A stretch of 64,000 nt of DNA from NCBI GenBank assembly GCA_963827135.1, contig CAWGZX010000004.1, positions 217,206 through 281,205 of the forward strand. The letters are read 5' to 3'. The notes beneath the pieces were generated by a model. That model had not been told where the DNA came from, made no database searches, and saw nothing but the letters and a program-made list of their open reading frames with translations. Positions 37,681-47,298 of this stretch are shown here, piece after piece. Position 1 is the first letter of the stretch, and each line of letters starts with the position of its first letter. Position numbers and translations under genes: made by a program. Source of the DNA: JAJRAN01 sp963827135. GTDB taxonomy: Archaea; Thermoplasmatota; Thermoplasmata; Methanomassiliicoccales; UBA472.

Positions 37681-38844
37681 ATGAGGCTGACAGGTAGCGA
37701 GCGTTCTCAGATCATGACCCATTCCGACATCCGCGCCATGACCATCGAGTGCACCAAGGTCAACGGCATCAACCTGGCTCAGGGAGTGTGCGATCTGGAC
37801 ATCCCGCCATTGGTGGTAAATGAGGCAAAGAAGGCCATCGATGACGGTTGGAACACTTACACCCGCTTCGATGGTTTGCCGGTGCTCAGGGAGGCCATCG
37901 CCAAGAAGGTGAAGGCCTTCAACGGCCTCGAGGCAGACGTGGAGAAGAACATAATATGCTCGGAAGGCACCACCGGGGCCATGTTCGCCACCTGCATGGC
38001 GCTCCTCAACCCCGGCGACGAGGTCATCATCCCCGCGCCCTACTACCAGTACCATGTGTTCACGGTCCAAATGTGCGGCGGCAAGCCGGTCATGCCCAAG
38101 CTAGGCCCCCCGCCGGCGTGGAAGTTCGACGCCGACGCCATCCAGGAGAGCATCACCAAGAAGACCAAGGCCATCATCATCAACACACCCTCCAACCCCT
38201 CCGGCAAGGTCTATTCTATGGCCGAGCTGAAGGCTCTGCGCGACATATGCGTGGACAACGACCTCTTCTGCTTCACCGACGAGATCTACGAGTACTTCGT
38301 CTACGACGACCTGAAGCACATCTCGCCAGCATCACTGGATGGAATGCAGGAGAGGACCATGACCATCTCCGGATACTCGAAGTCGTTCAGCATCACCGGG
38401 TGGAGGGTCGGGTATGTCCACTGCCATGAGAAATGGAAGAACACCATCGGCTACGTCAACGACCTGATCAACGTATGCACGCCGACCCCGTTCCAGATTG
38501 CCGTCGCCAAGGGCATCGAGCAGCTGCCTGCGTCGTATTACTCGGGCATATGCGATGAGTACGCCGGCAAGAGGAAGATGATGCTCGACGCCTGTAAGGA
38601 CGCCGGCCTCCACGCCTATAAGCCAGAGGGCTCCTACTACGTGCTGGCGGACGTGTCGATGGTGCCAGGCAAGACGGCGAAGGACAAGGCCATGCACATC
38701 CTGAAGAAGACGGGAGTGGGGGCGGTGCCCGCGACGGCCTTCTTCCCTGACGACAGCGGTGATGCCATGGTGAGATTCTGCTTCGCCAAGAAGGACCACG
38801 TCCTCAAGGAGGCGTGCGAGCGGTTGAGGAAGCTGCACGTTTGA
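37681..38844 (+). CDS. Class I/II aminotransferase (AspC-like)
   Basis: The 387-residue PLP enzyme has the class I motifs: NGINLAQGVCDLDIP near the start, NTPSNPSGKVY, TDEIYEYFVYDD and the PLP lysine in SGYSKSFSITGWRVGY (about residue 234). It resembles aspartate or aromatic aminotransferases. The substrate cannot be fixed from sequence. It appears to stand alone, with a T-rich terminator upstream. Confidence 0.9.
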   Translation: MRLTGSERSQIMTHSDIRAMTIECTKVNGINLAQGVCDLDIPPLVVNEAKKAIDDGWNTYTRFDGLPVLREAIAKKVKAFNGLEADVEKNIICSEGTTGAMFATCMALLNPGDEVIIPAPYYQYHVFTVQMCGGKPVMPKLGPPPAWKFDADAIQESITKKTKAIIINTPSNPSGKVYSMAELKALRDICVDNDLFCFTDEIYEYFVYDDLKHISPASLDGMQERTMTISGYSKSFSITGWRVGYVHCHEKWKNTIGYVNDLINVCTPTPFQIAVAKGIEQLPASYYSGICDEYAGKRKMMLDACKDAGLHAYKPEGSYYVLADVSMVPGKTAKDKAMHILKKTGVGAVPATAFFPDDSGDAMVRFCFAKKDHVLKEACERLRKLHV

Positions 38845-38965
38845 ATAGCAGGTCCTGATGCGAGTCCGGATTCCTCGCTCGAAAATCTGGAAGAGACGCC
38901 TAACGACTGGATGGGCGATGAAGTGGCCGCAAATCTTGATGTGAAAGGGGTGCGATGCTGCAATT

Positions 38966-39232
38966 ATGAATCTCACCAACGAGAGCTATGTCATCCTGAT
39001 CAAGACCAAGGCCTCGACCGAGCGCTATTACAAGGACAAGGACGGATGGCTGAAGATCAGCTCGCGGGGTCGCACGTTCGAGGCGACGGCCGAGCAGGTT
39101 CTGAACCATGTCCTCCCTGCTATGGCTGGCATCAAGCCGAACGTGATTGTAGAAGTGGAACATTACGAGGACCCGGAAGCGCGGATCTTGGCAGACCAGC
39201 GTGCTCCCGAAGGTCAGCGAGGGATGCCTTGA
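38966..39232 (+). CDS. Small hypothetical protein
   Basis: The 88-residue protein begins MNLTNESYVILIKTKASTER and is mostly beta with a charged C-terminal tail (EDPEARILADQRAPEG). No domain is recognised. It follows the aminotransferase by 121 bases and may be in the same transcript. Confidence 0.5.
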   Translation: MNLTNESYVILIKTKASTERYYKDKDGWLKISSRGRTFEATAEQVLNHVLPAMAGIKPNVIVEVEHYEDPEARILADQRAPEGQRGMP

Positions 39233-39327
39233 GGTTCGAGCCTTGTAGATCTTAAATATGCAATATAGAATAAAATGAGAACGAACCTGGAAGGCTTCAT
39301 TTCTTGATCAGGTTGGAGGCTCACGCC

Positions 39328-40015
39328 TCATCGCAGGTCCTCCAGCACCACTGAGGTGTCCCCGCACCAGACCCTGAGCTCCTCGGCGCTCGCAGGCACC
39401 AGCTTGGCGCGTATCACGAAGTCCTCGATCTTCATCCAGCGGGACAGCCCCTCCATCATCTGCCAGAGCTCGTAGCGGATGTGAGGCTCGTAATAGCCTA
39501 GCTTGTTCAACAGCGCCTTGGTCTCGTTCTTCGGGCTCTCCACCCAAATGGTATCGAACCCCGAGTTGTGGATGAAGTCGTGCAACAGACGGGTGGCCAC
39601 GCGCTTGCGCCTGAACTCTGGACGGACGTAGACCTGGGAGAAGAGCATGGGGAAGCTGACCATGCCGTGGGCGAATTTGGAGAACTCCCGCCTCGGCTCA
39701 CGGTAGATGTAATAGCCAGCGGGCTCCATCCCCCGATCCCGCTGCGCCCAGACGATCTTGGCCTTCTCCTTGCCCTCGATCAGGTACATGAAGCCGGGGT
39801 TCTCGATACCTGGCCTCGTCCTGCAGGCCTCTCAGGATGAACTTGTCCCGATAGTCGCGGACTTTGGATATATGCAGGTGGGGCCTCTGCTCCTGGGCTT
39901 CGCTCCTTGCCTCCTTCTCGCTTACCGCTGGAACGACGCTGTCCCCGAACGTGGAGCACTTGACGTCATCGCATTCGAGCTGATTCACTGCATCCCATCC
40001 TTCTCGTCCGCTCAC
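39328..40015 (-). CDS. GNAT-like N-acetyltransferase (one frameshift)
   Basis: The C-terminal 153 residues carry the acetyl-CoA motif RPEFRRKRVATRLLHDFI and the strand MLFSQVYVRPEF. The N-terminal part lies in another frame from a GTG at 40015 and ends RDKFILRGLQDEAR. Removing one T near 39810 joins the two as QDEARIENPGFMYLIEGKEKA, giving about 228 residues. The single break is like the others in the window and probably an error. The substrate is unknown. Confidence 0.72.
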
Positions 40016-40070
40016 CTAGATTCGCATCGGATGCTATATTTAATTCGCCAAGGTCCCCGAAAGTGAGTAG

Positions 40071-40511
40071 CTACTTATTGATAGGACGGCTGTCCTCGCT
40101 GCGCAGGATCGAATCCAACCGCTCCAAGGCCGTCCGGTTGGCTGGGAACACCAGCATGCCCCTTGCCTCCTCGTAGGTACACCATCTGGCATCGGAATGC
40201 TCCTTGCCATCCAGCTTCACCCTGGTACCCGGACGGACCTCCACGCCGAAGGCATGCTCGTGGACCGCCCGTGGAGCATAGAACCTGTGGCTCAGGAGCC
40301 CAGGAAGGATTCGGACTACTTCCTTTATCCCCGTCTCCTCCCTGATCTCGCGGCGCAGCGCCTCCTCGAGGCTCTCGGTGTCCTCCACGCCTCCGGTCAA
40401 GGGCTGCCAGAACCCACCCTGCCGCGGATTCCGCTTGAGCAACAGGAAGAACGTCCCCGTCTGGCCACGCTTGAAGATTATCCCCAAGACCGACTGGTCG
40501 GTCCGCGTCAT
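40071..40511 (-). CDS. Nudix hydrolase
   Basis: The 146-residue protein has the Nudix box GGVEDTESLEEALRREIREETG (G-x5-E-x7-REUXEE form, about residues 37-58). It hydrolyses a nucleoside diphosphate linked to another group, possibly a dinucleotide or oxidised nucleotide. The ATG at 40511 overlaps the stop of the upstream UPF0173 gene (ATGA), so the two are translationally coupled. A longer frame exists but adds a low-quality start. Confidence 0.9.
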   Translation of the reverse strand: MTRTDQSVLGIIFKRGQTGTFFLLLKRNPRQGGFWQPLTGGVEDTESLEEALRREIREETGIKEVVRILPGLLSHRFYAPRAVHEHAFGVEVRPGTRVKLDGKEHSDARWCTYEEARGMLVFPANRTALERLDSILRSEDSRPINK

Positions 40512-41224
40512 GCTACCCCTCTTCTTTCCTGGTGGCCGATGCCCTCGACCGCGAGGCTCTCGCCAGGCTTCAGCACGACGCACTCAGTCCTCGTCTCCTT
40601 TTCCACCAGCCTTTTGAACTTCTGCGGGTCGACGTCGATCGGGGGGAAGGTGGAGTAGTGCATCGGCACCACGACCACGGGTTTGAGCATCTTGACCGCC
40701 CGGACGGCGTCCTCGATGCCCATGGTGTAATGCCCACCGATCGGCAGCATGGCCACGTCCAGGTCGAACTCCTCGCCGATGAGGCGCATGTCCCCGAACA
40801 ACGCCGTGTCCCCGGCATGGTACATGCGCGCGCCGTCGGCCTCGAGGACGAAGGATGCGGCCTGGCCCAGGAACACGCCGTCATCCGTGCAAGATGAATG
40901 AATGGCGGGGAAGAGCTTCGCCCGCCCCATCGGCAACGCCATCGTGCCGCCGAAGTGACCGTCCATGACCTTGGCCCCCTTGGCGGCGCAGTAGTTGGCC
41001 AGCTCGAACGTGCCCACGATGGTGGCGCCGGTCCGCTTGGCGATAGAGACCGCATCCCCCAGATGGTCGCCATGGGCATGGGTGACCAGTATCACGTCCG
41101 CCTTGGCATCCTTGGCCTTAATGGAGGCCTTAGGATTGCCATCCAGGAAGGGATCGATGAGCACCATGCCCTTGGAGCAGGCGATGCTAAATGCGGAATG
41201 TCCTAGATAGGTCAGCTCGGGCAT
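40508..41224 (-). CDS. UPF0173-family metal-dependent hydrolase (metallo-beta-lactamase fold)
   Basis: The 238-residue protein has the metallo-beta-lactamase motif THAHGDH (about residues 50-56), a distal HAGDTALFGDM and a C-terminal PMHYSTFPPID, all typical of UPF0173. It binds two metal ions. The substrate is unknown. ATG 41224 is chosen because GGAG precedes it. It is followed and overlapped by the Nudix gene. Confidence 0.88.
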   Translation of the reverse strand: MPELTYLGHSAFSIACSKGMVLIDPFLDGNPKASIKAKDAKADVILVTHAHGDHLGDAVSIAKRTGATIVGTFELANYCAAKGAKVMDGHFGGTMALPMGRAKLFPAIHSSCTDDGVFLGQAASFVLEADGARMYHAGDTALFGDMRLIGEEFDLDVAMLPIGGHYTMGIEDAVRAVKMLKPVVVVPMHYSTFPPIDVDPQKFKRLVEKETRTECVVLKPGESLAVEGIGHQERRGVA

Positions 41225-41323
41225 CTTCTCCAAAGCAGTAATAGCTATTGCCCCTAGAAAAAAACGCATCCTCGCTCTATCGTAGAAGAACGAACTGGTC
41301 GGTTCCGTGGTCGGCCAACTGGA

Positions 41324-42364
41324 TCATCTCCACCGCACCAGGATCTCCTCGCGACGGAACGCCTTGAGGGCCAGATAGAGCACGAGGAGGTCGAGCGCGA
41401 ATATCCCAGCAGCGAAGAGGAGCATGAGCTCGACCGAGAGGACGACCACGCCCACTACGGCGACCACGAAGAACGCTATCGCCGGGAGCACGATCACCCC
41501 ACCGATCTGCTGCGAGCTCCTCACATCCGTCACCCTTGAGGAGATGATGACGTTGATCAGCACGCTGAGGATGCCGAAGAGCGGAGCCAGGACGAAGACT
41601 CCTATCAGCCAGATGGCGTTGGGGAGGATGTAGTAGCCAAGTATGGGCTCGGTGACCACATCGGTGATTATCACCGTTGGGATGAGGGAGAGCCAGGTGA
41701 CCGCCATGGTGGGAATGAGTATTGCCAGCGTCTTCCCCGCCAGGAGCTCCAGGTCCGAGGTGGGGGTGGCCAGGAGCGGCTCCAGGCTCCGGGATAGCTT
41801 CTCGCCGACGAAGGAGTAGGACGCGATCACCGTGGGGATTATCGTAGGGATGAGGATGAAGAACATCAGTAACAGGTTGATGAAGATCTTCATGTATACC
41901 TCGGCCTCGCTCTCCACCCCAAGGAACAGGGAGCCGAGGGTTAGGGAATTGACCACCGTGGAGGTCCAGATGTTGCAATGGTTGAGGATCGAGGATTCGA
42001 CCTGGCAGCCAGTGATGTTGCTGTCCTTAACCATGCACGCGGTCAGCTCGCAGTTGACGATCTCGCAATTGGTTATGGCGCAGTTCTGCAGGTCGACGTT
42101 CTCCAGGCGGAAGTTGTTGATGCTTATGTTGGACAGCTGCTGGTCGGTCAACTCCCCCTCGACGTTGATGCTGAGGTCCAATGGTTCGTCGGCCGGCGGG
42201 GTGGTGAACGCGGCTATCGGCACCAGGTACACGAGCGGCAGGACCGTGGACATGAGGATGGGCATAATGAAGAGCGAGATCAGGATGTAGCGGTTCTTGC
42301 GGTACTCGGCCATCTCCTTGCGCAGGATGGTGCTGACCTTTTCCCAGCGCAACGTCCACCTCAT
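41324..42364 (-). CDS. ABC-2 type permease with pentapeptide-like Cys-ladder loop
   Basis: The 346-residue permease has a first membrane helix (about residues 22-52), an extracellular domain of about 105 residues, then five further helices. The extracellular part contains a pentapeptide-like series LQNCA-ITNCE-IVNCE-LTACM-VKDSN-ITGCQ-VESSI-LNHCN (about residues 91-130). Cysteine recurs every fifth residue, which in a right-handed quadrilateral helix would form a ladder. This is not usual for ABC-2 permeases. The gene overlaps its ATPase by 4 bases. Confidence 0.8.
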   Translation of the reverse strand: MRWTLRWEKVSTILRKEMAEYRKNRYILISLFIMPILMSTVLPLVYLVPIAAFTTPPADEPLDLSINVEGELTDQQLSNISINNFRLENVDLQNCAITNCEIVNCELTACMVKDSNITGCQVESSILNHCNIWTSTVVNSLTLGSLFLGVESEAEVYMKIFINLLLMFFILIPTIIPTVIASYSFVGEKLSRSLEPLLATPTSDLELLAGKTLAILIPTMAVTWLSLIPTVIITDVVTEPILGYYILPNAIWLIGVFVLAPLFGILSVLINVIISSRVTDVRSSQQIGGVIVLPAIAFFVVAVVGVVVLSVELMLLFAAGIFALDLLVLYLALKAFRREEILVRWR

Positions 42365-43284
42365 CTCCCGCCCCCTATCAGCTTGAGGTAGATCTCCTCC
42401 AGGGAGCGCTTGACGTCCTCGACGTAGGCGATGTCCGCCCCTAAAGAAACGAGCTTGGAGACGATGGCGGGGTTGTCCCGCTTGGGGTCGGCCACGTCCA
42501 CGATCAGAGAGGAGTTCTCCTGCCTGACGTCGAGGACGTTGGGCATGGACCGTACCGCCTGCAGGTGCTCGGGGCGGACCTCCCGCAGCTGGATCAACGT
42601 CGCGCGACCGAAGTAGCGCGAGGCCAGCTCGTCAGGCGCTCCTACGGCTAGGAGGCGGGTGCGCAACACCCCTATGCGGTCACAGACCCTCTGCGCCTCG
42701 TCCAGGTTGTGGGTGTTGAGGAAGATGGTCCGACCTTCCTTCTTCAGGTCGAGCAGGAACTCCCGCACGGTCTTGGCCGCCTCGGGGTCGAGGGCGGCGG
42801 TCGGCTCGTCTAGGAAGATGTAGTCGGGGTTGTGCACCAGCGCTCGGGCGATGGCCACCTTCTGCTTCATGCCTTTGGAGAATTTTCCTACCGCCTCGTC
42901 CCTCCGGTCCCAGAGGTTGAGGGTCTTGAGCAGGTCCATGATGCGCTTCTCCCGGTCCTGCGCCCCCACCCCGTACAAGCGGGCGAAGAAGTCCAGGTTC
43001 CGGTACGCCCCCAGGCTCTCGTAGAGGCCGGGGTTCTCCGGCAACAGGCCGATGTTCTGGCGGATCTGTAGCTGCTCCCTCTTGTCCCTGATATCCAAGG
43101 AGTTGAGGTAGGCTGTGCCGGATGTAGGGGCGATGAGGCAGCACAGCATGCGCACGGTGGTGGTCTTGCCCGCGCCGTTCGGACCGAGGAAGGCGAACGC
43201 CTCCCCGTCCTTGATCTGGAGGCTCAGGTCCTCGACCGCGACCGTGCTCTCGAACTTTCTCCCTAGGCCGACCGTCTCGATCAA
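42361..43284 (-). CDS. ABC transporter ATPase
   Basis: The 307-residue ATPase has Walker A GPNGAGKTTT (about residues 34-43), signature FSKGMKQKVAIA and Walker B YIFLDEPTAALD. It has a C-terminal region of about 80 residues typical of ABC-2 exporters. The start is a TTG at 43284 with GAGG about 8 bases upstream. It is coupled to the downstream permease. Confidence 0.9.
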   Translation of the reverse strand: MIETVGLGRKFESTVAVEDLSLQIKDGEAFAFLGPNGAGKTTTVRMLCCLIAPTSGTAYLNSLDIRDKREQLQIRQNIGLLPENPGLYESLGAYRNLDFFARLYGVGAQDREKRIMDLLKTLNLWDRRDEAVGKFSKGMKQKVAIARALVHNPDYIFLDEPTAALDPEAAKTVREFLLDLKKEGRTIFLNTHNLDEAQRVCDRIGVLRTRLLAVGAPDELASRYFGRATLIQLREVRPEHLQAVRSMPNVLDVRQENSSLIVDVADPKRDNPAIVSKLVSLGADIAYVEDVKRSLEEIYLKLIGGGR

Positions 43285-43340
43285 CAGGGTTGCCTCTATT
43301 TGGTTGAGCGGGAATCCAGATGATTATGCTTTCGATGGGG

Positions 43341-43913
43341 CTAGCGCGGCGACTTCTCCAGGATGCGGCCGAGCTCCTCCTCGGAGGTGTTGAGCATGAT
43401 CAGGTCACCGACCGTGCCGACTAGGGACGTTGGCAGCTTGACCTCCCGCTTCTTGAGGACGCCCTTCTTCAGCTTCATGTCGTTGAAGGCTTCCTTCCCC
43501 ACCTCCACCTCGATGAACCCCACGCGCCAGTTCGCCTCCGGCTCTAGATAGAGGGACTCGGAGATGCCGATCTCGCGGCCATTGTTGGAGACGACGCGCT
43601 TGTTGACAAGGTCCCCCGCGCCCGTTGGTAGGACGGAGGGATCGATGATGAACTGGGCTAGCTTCGTCAGGGGCTCTTTGAGCTTGACCACGTCCTTGAT
43701 GCTGTCCACCTTGTCGGTGTGGAAGGCGGTGCGTGCCGCCCCGAACAAGGGCTTCTTGACGTTCAGGTTCGCCTCCACGCCCTTCGTGATCATGATCTTC
43801 AAGGCGCCGACGCGCCAGTTCTCCGTGTCCACCGCAACGCCTTCTACGGTGCCTACAACCTTGGCGTCCGAGCTCAGGACCTCGATGCCGATTATGTCTT
43901 CCAAGCGAAGCAT
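43341..43913 (-). CDS. Tandem PRC-barrel domain protein
   Basis: The 190-residue protein holds two PRC-barrel domains, each with LEDIIGIEVLSSDAKVVGTV-like and VNKRVVSNNGREIGISESL-like strands. These small barrels bind RNA or protein partners in ribosome maturation and other processes. It sits upstream of the ABC ATPase gene on the same strand. The ATG at 43913 follows AGGTGAT. Confidence 0.8.
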   Translation of the reverse strand: MLRLEDIIGIEVLSSDAKVVGTVEGVAVDTENWRVGALKIMITKGVEANLNVKKPLFGAARTAFHTDKVDSIKDVVKLKEPLTKLAQFIIDPSVLPTGAGDLVNKRVVSNNGREIGISESLYLEPEANWRVGFIEVEVGKEAFNDMKLKKGVLKKREVKLPTSLVGTVGDLIMLNTSEEELGRILEKSPR

Positions 43914-43917
43914 CCCA

Positions 43918-44040
43918 TCACCTGAAGGTGCTATTCAGGTCGCTTGGTAATAAGGATTGCTCGAGGTTATTGATTTTAGATCGGTCCCTGAGAGCTTCCT
44001 TCAGCAGTCCGTAATCCTCCAGGAAGGATTCTAGGATCAT
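43918..44040 (-). CDS. Possible small protein (40 aa)
   Basis: A 41-codon frame from ATG 44040 ends 4 bases before the PRC-barrel start, so translational coupling is possible. The product is helical and begins MILESFLEDYGLLKEAL. The frame is also the in-frame continuation after the stop of the upstream surface-protein gene. No ribosome site is visible, so it may be chance. Confidence 0.3.
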   Translation of the reverse strand: MILESFLEDYGLLKEALRDRSKINNLEQSLLPSDLNSTFR

Positions 44041-44097
44041 CGCGTGGTCGAAGAAGAAAGTGGAGAAATCTGAAAAGGTTTCAGGATGGATGTCAGC

Positions 44098-47000
44098 TCA
44101 CTGGTTTCCCTTCTTCTTCTGCCTGGACTTCCAGTACATATAGACGCCCACGCCCAATACGGCGATCGAGATCACAGCCAATATCGGCAGCCAGACGTCC
44201 GAGCTGATGGGGTCGTCAGGGATCTCCACAGATATCTGGGCGGTATTGTCCGACTCGTTCCATTCGCTGGTGTCGTTGCTAGGGTCCACGATGACCTCGA
44301 AGGTATGATCGCCGGCGGTCGGCATCCAATTCCAGGTGAGATTGGCATGCTCCCCGGGAGCTAGGTAACCTATGGTCAGCAGCCCATCCAGTTGCGTCCC
44401 GTCAAGCTTCATCTGCACCTCGATGTTGGCCGCCGTGTCGTTGCCCAGGTTGTAGACCGTTACCGTGACCTTGAGCACCTGCCCCTTGACCGGTGGGTCG
44501 GGGGCGTAGGAGATGCTATCATCGTCCACGAACAAGTTGGGCTTCACGGTCTGCTGCGGAAAGACGGTGAAGGCCTTGGTGATGTTGTTGTTGCTCTCGT
44601 CCGTCTCCATCACGGTGTTCAGGCCGTCCACCGTGATGTTGACGGTCCTCTGCCCCAGAGTGGCCTTCCATTTGATCGAGGTCTCGTTGGCCATGCCCGC
44701 ATCGATGAATGGGATGATATTCACCGACTGCAGGAGGCCGTCTATGCGGAAGGCGACCGTGACCTGGGTAGCGGGGACCTCGCCCAAGTTCTGCACCAGT
44801 ACCGCGATGGTCACATTCTGGCCCACCTTTGGCACCGCCGGCGAGATGATGACCGAGGATGCGCCGACCGCTAGGTCCGCTCGATAGCTCTCGGAGAAGA
44901 CCTCGATGCTTACCTCGGCGCGGTCGTTGCTGGTGTCCATGTCGCCGTCCGCGTTAACCATGACCACCAGGCTGTGCGGACCGGTCGATGCGGGGGTCCA
45001 GTTGGCGTAGACCGTGTAGAAGGGCCCGTCGATCCTGCCGGTATAGCGGACGACCTGCTGCGAGCTGTCGATGTGGAAGATGACCTGGACGTCGTCATAT
45101 ATGTACTCGCCAAGGTTGGAGATCTTGGCGGAGATGTTGATGAGCTCGCCCTGATGGGCGGGCGACGGCGAGTAGGTGATATTCTCCTGGGTGATGGCCA
45201 GATCCCTCCTCAGGACCGGCTCGGAGACGACGACCTCCTTCGTGGCCATGTTGTTGCCCTCGTTGAGCTCCTCCACGTAGTTGTCGGGGTCCACCTCCAC
45301 CTTGATCGTATATGAGATGGGGAAGGTCGGCATCCAGATGATCAGCGTCGTGTAGTTGCCATAACCTGGGACGCGAGGGATGAGGGTCGACATCTTGCTG
45401 GAACCGATGGTGAAGTCGACCGTCACATTGATGGCGTCGGAGTTGCCGTCGTTTTGGACGTCAGCGTAGATGGTGACATTGTCGCCCGTGACGGGCTCCT
45501 CGGGCGAGTAGGTGATGCTTGCCGAAGTTATCTTCAGGTCCACAGGTCGGCTCGGGGTTGTTGTTGACGATGGTGACGTTTATCATCTTCTCGGCCGAAT
45601 AAAGCACCCCATCGAAGGAGCGCGCGTGCACCTCATAGTCGCCGTCGAAGAAGGCGGTCGAGTTGACGGTGAAGTCCCATGTGATCTGGAAGAGGACGTT
45701 GGCCGGCTTCCAGCCGTTCCACTCCGCCACATCGACGGGTCCGCCGCCCTTCTTGGTCACCTTGACCTCGACCTGCATCACGGGGGAGGTGTCGTTGTCC
45801 AAGCAGCTGCCTTGGACGATGAACAGATTGGTCCTTGTGACGCCATCGTCAGGGAAGTCGATGCTTACGGTCGGCGCCTCGTTCACGACCTTGGTGAAGA
45901 TGATGTCCCTCTCCGGCGCTAGGAGGCCCGCGGTCGTCCTGGAAGACGATGTAGGCCGTTCCATTGAAGTCGCAGAAGATGCTTGGAGATGATTGATTGG
46001 AGGCGTACGGATCTGCCTGGACGGGGGTTCTAAAGGTAATGGCGTCGTTGGAACGGGTGTACATCACCTGGAACCCGTCGGTCACGTATTTACGGTACAC
46101 GACGGAGACGACGCCCCTCGAATCGGCGCCCGATGAAGGCATCGACTGCTCTCCAGTGCTGCCGTCGATGACGAACGGCGTCGAGAAGGTCGTAGTCGTC
46201 GGTGGTAGACACGGACCCGATAATGTCATAGCTCACGCCCCGCTCCTCCTGCCAGACGATGAATACCTTGCCCGAAGGCAGGTTGTTCACGCTAGGATAC
46301 CAGTGCTTCGTCGGCTCCGGGCCGGACACCTTCACCCCATCCGCGAACAGCTGGCCATAGTTGTGCGACGTGGTGACGTATATATCCCCCAGGGGGTTGC
46401 TCCGCAGGTCGTGCCATGCGATCGTAACGTTCTTCTCGCGGACGGAGATCGAGGGATACTGCTGCATGTCCTTGGCCGGGGTCCCTGGCATCCTCTTAGG
46501 CTGGATTTCAGGCACGATCGCGCTAGTGAAGGTGGCGAACATCACAAAGGTGTTGTTATTGCCAGGGACGTCCTCGGCGTAGGTCAGATAAAGGACAGTC
46601 ATTCTCAAATGCCAGGTCCGGGTTGGTCTGGTTCCACCATTCCGAAGATGGCGCTACGAGGACATTAGAGGAGAAGAAAGGCCCGCCGCTGAAGGTGGCC
46701 ATATAGATCTGATAAGTCCCGGTTCGGTTGTCGCTCCACGCGACGTAGACCTTCGTGCCTTCCGCGTTGGCCACGACCACCGGATCATTGGCTTGGCATC
46801 TCACGCCGATGTCCATGACCCGATCCGGCTCCGAGAAGCTCAGTCCGCCGTTCGAGGACATGCTGAAGAACACGGTCGATATCTGACTGTCCTGCTCGAC
46901 CCAGACGACGTAGACATTGCCATCCCCGGTCGAGAACACGTTAGGGATCGACCTGATCCCCGTCCCTGTCGGCGCAGGTTGACGACCACGCCTGGCGTAG

Positions 47001-47109
47001 GTCCTGCCGCAAGTTCAGCGTTCGCTCCAAAGCTCGCCATCGGTGCCAATGACATCGTTAGGAACATCGCGACCATGGCGACGGCCACGCATACGCCCCT
47101 CCACCCCAT
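44098..47109 (-). CDS. Surface protein: signal peptide, sialidase-like propeller, CARDB repeats, C-terminal membrane anchor (about five frameshifts)
   Basis: The gene spans about 3 kb from ATG 47109 (MGWRGVCVAVAMVAMFL, a signal peptide). It has repeats of sialidase/BNR character (VYVAWSDNRTGTYQIYM, VTIAWHDLRSNPLGDIYV, VFIVWQEERGVSYDI, YIVFQDDR). Then come an Ig-like region and four CARDB-type beta domains (such as DLKITSASITYSPEEPVTGDN). One membrane segment (LPILAVISIAVLGVGVYMYW) and a basic tail KSRQKKKGNQ end it. Single-base breaks occur near 46978, 46610, 46190, 45932 and 45549. Each side stays open, so it is probably intact in nature, about 1000 residues. Confidence 0.65.
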
Positions 47110-47298
47110 GCACCACAAATGGAAGGGGTGCTATAAAACGATTGCAGAGATGGGGATTAATTGGACCACATCATAGATAATGAGCCCTATAATTCGCATA
47201 CGCAATGCCTTTAGAATTTTACGTTTCGTTTCACTTAGATAATCGTTAGATAAAGACTATATCAGCCGGGTCCTTTTGGTTATATGGGACACTCTTAA

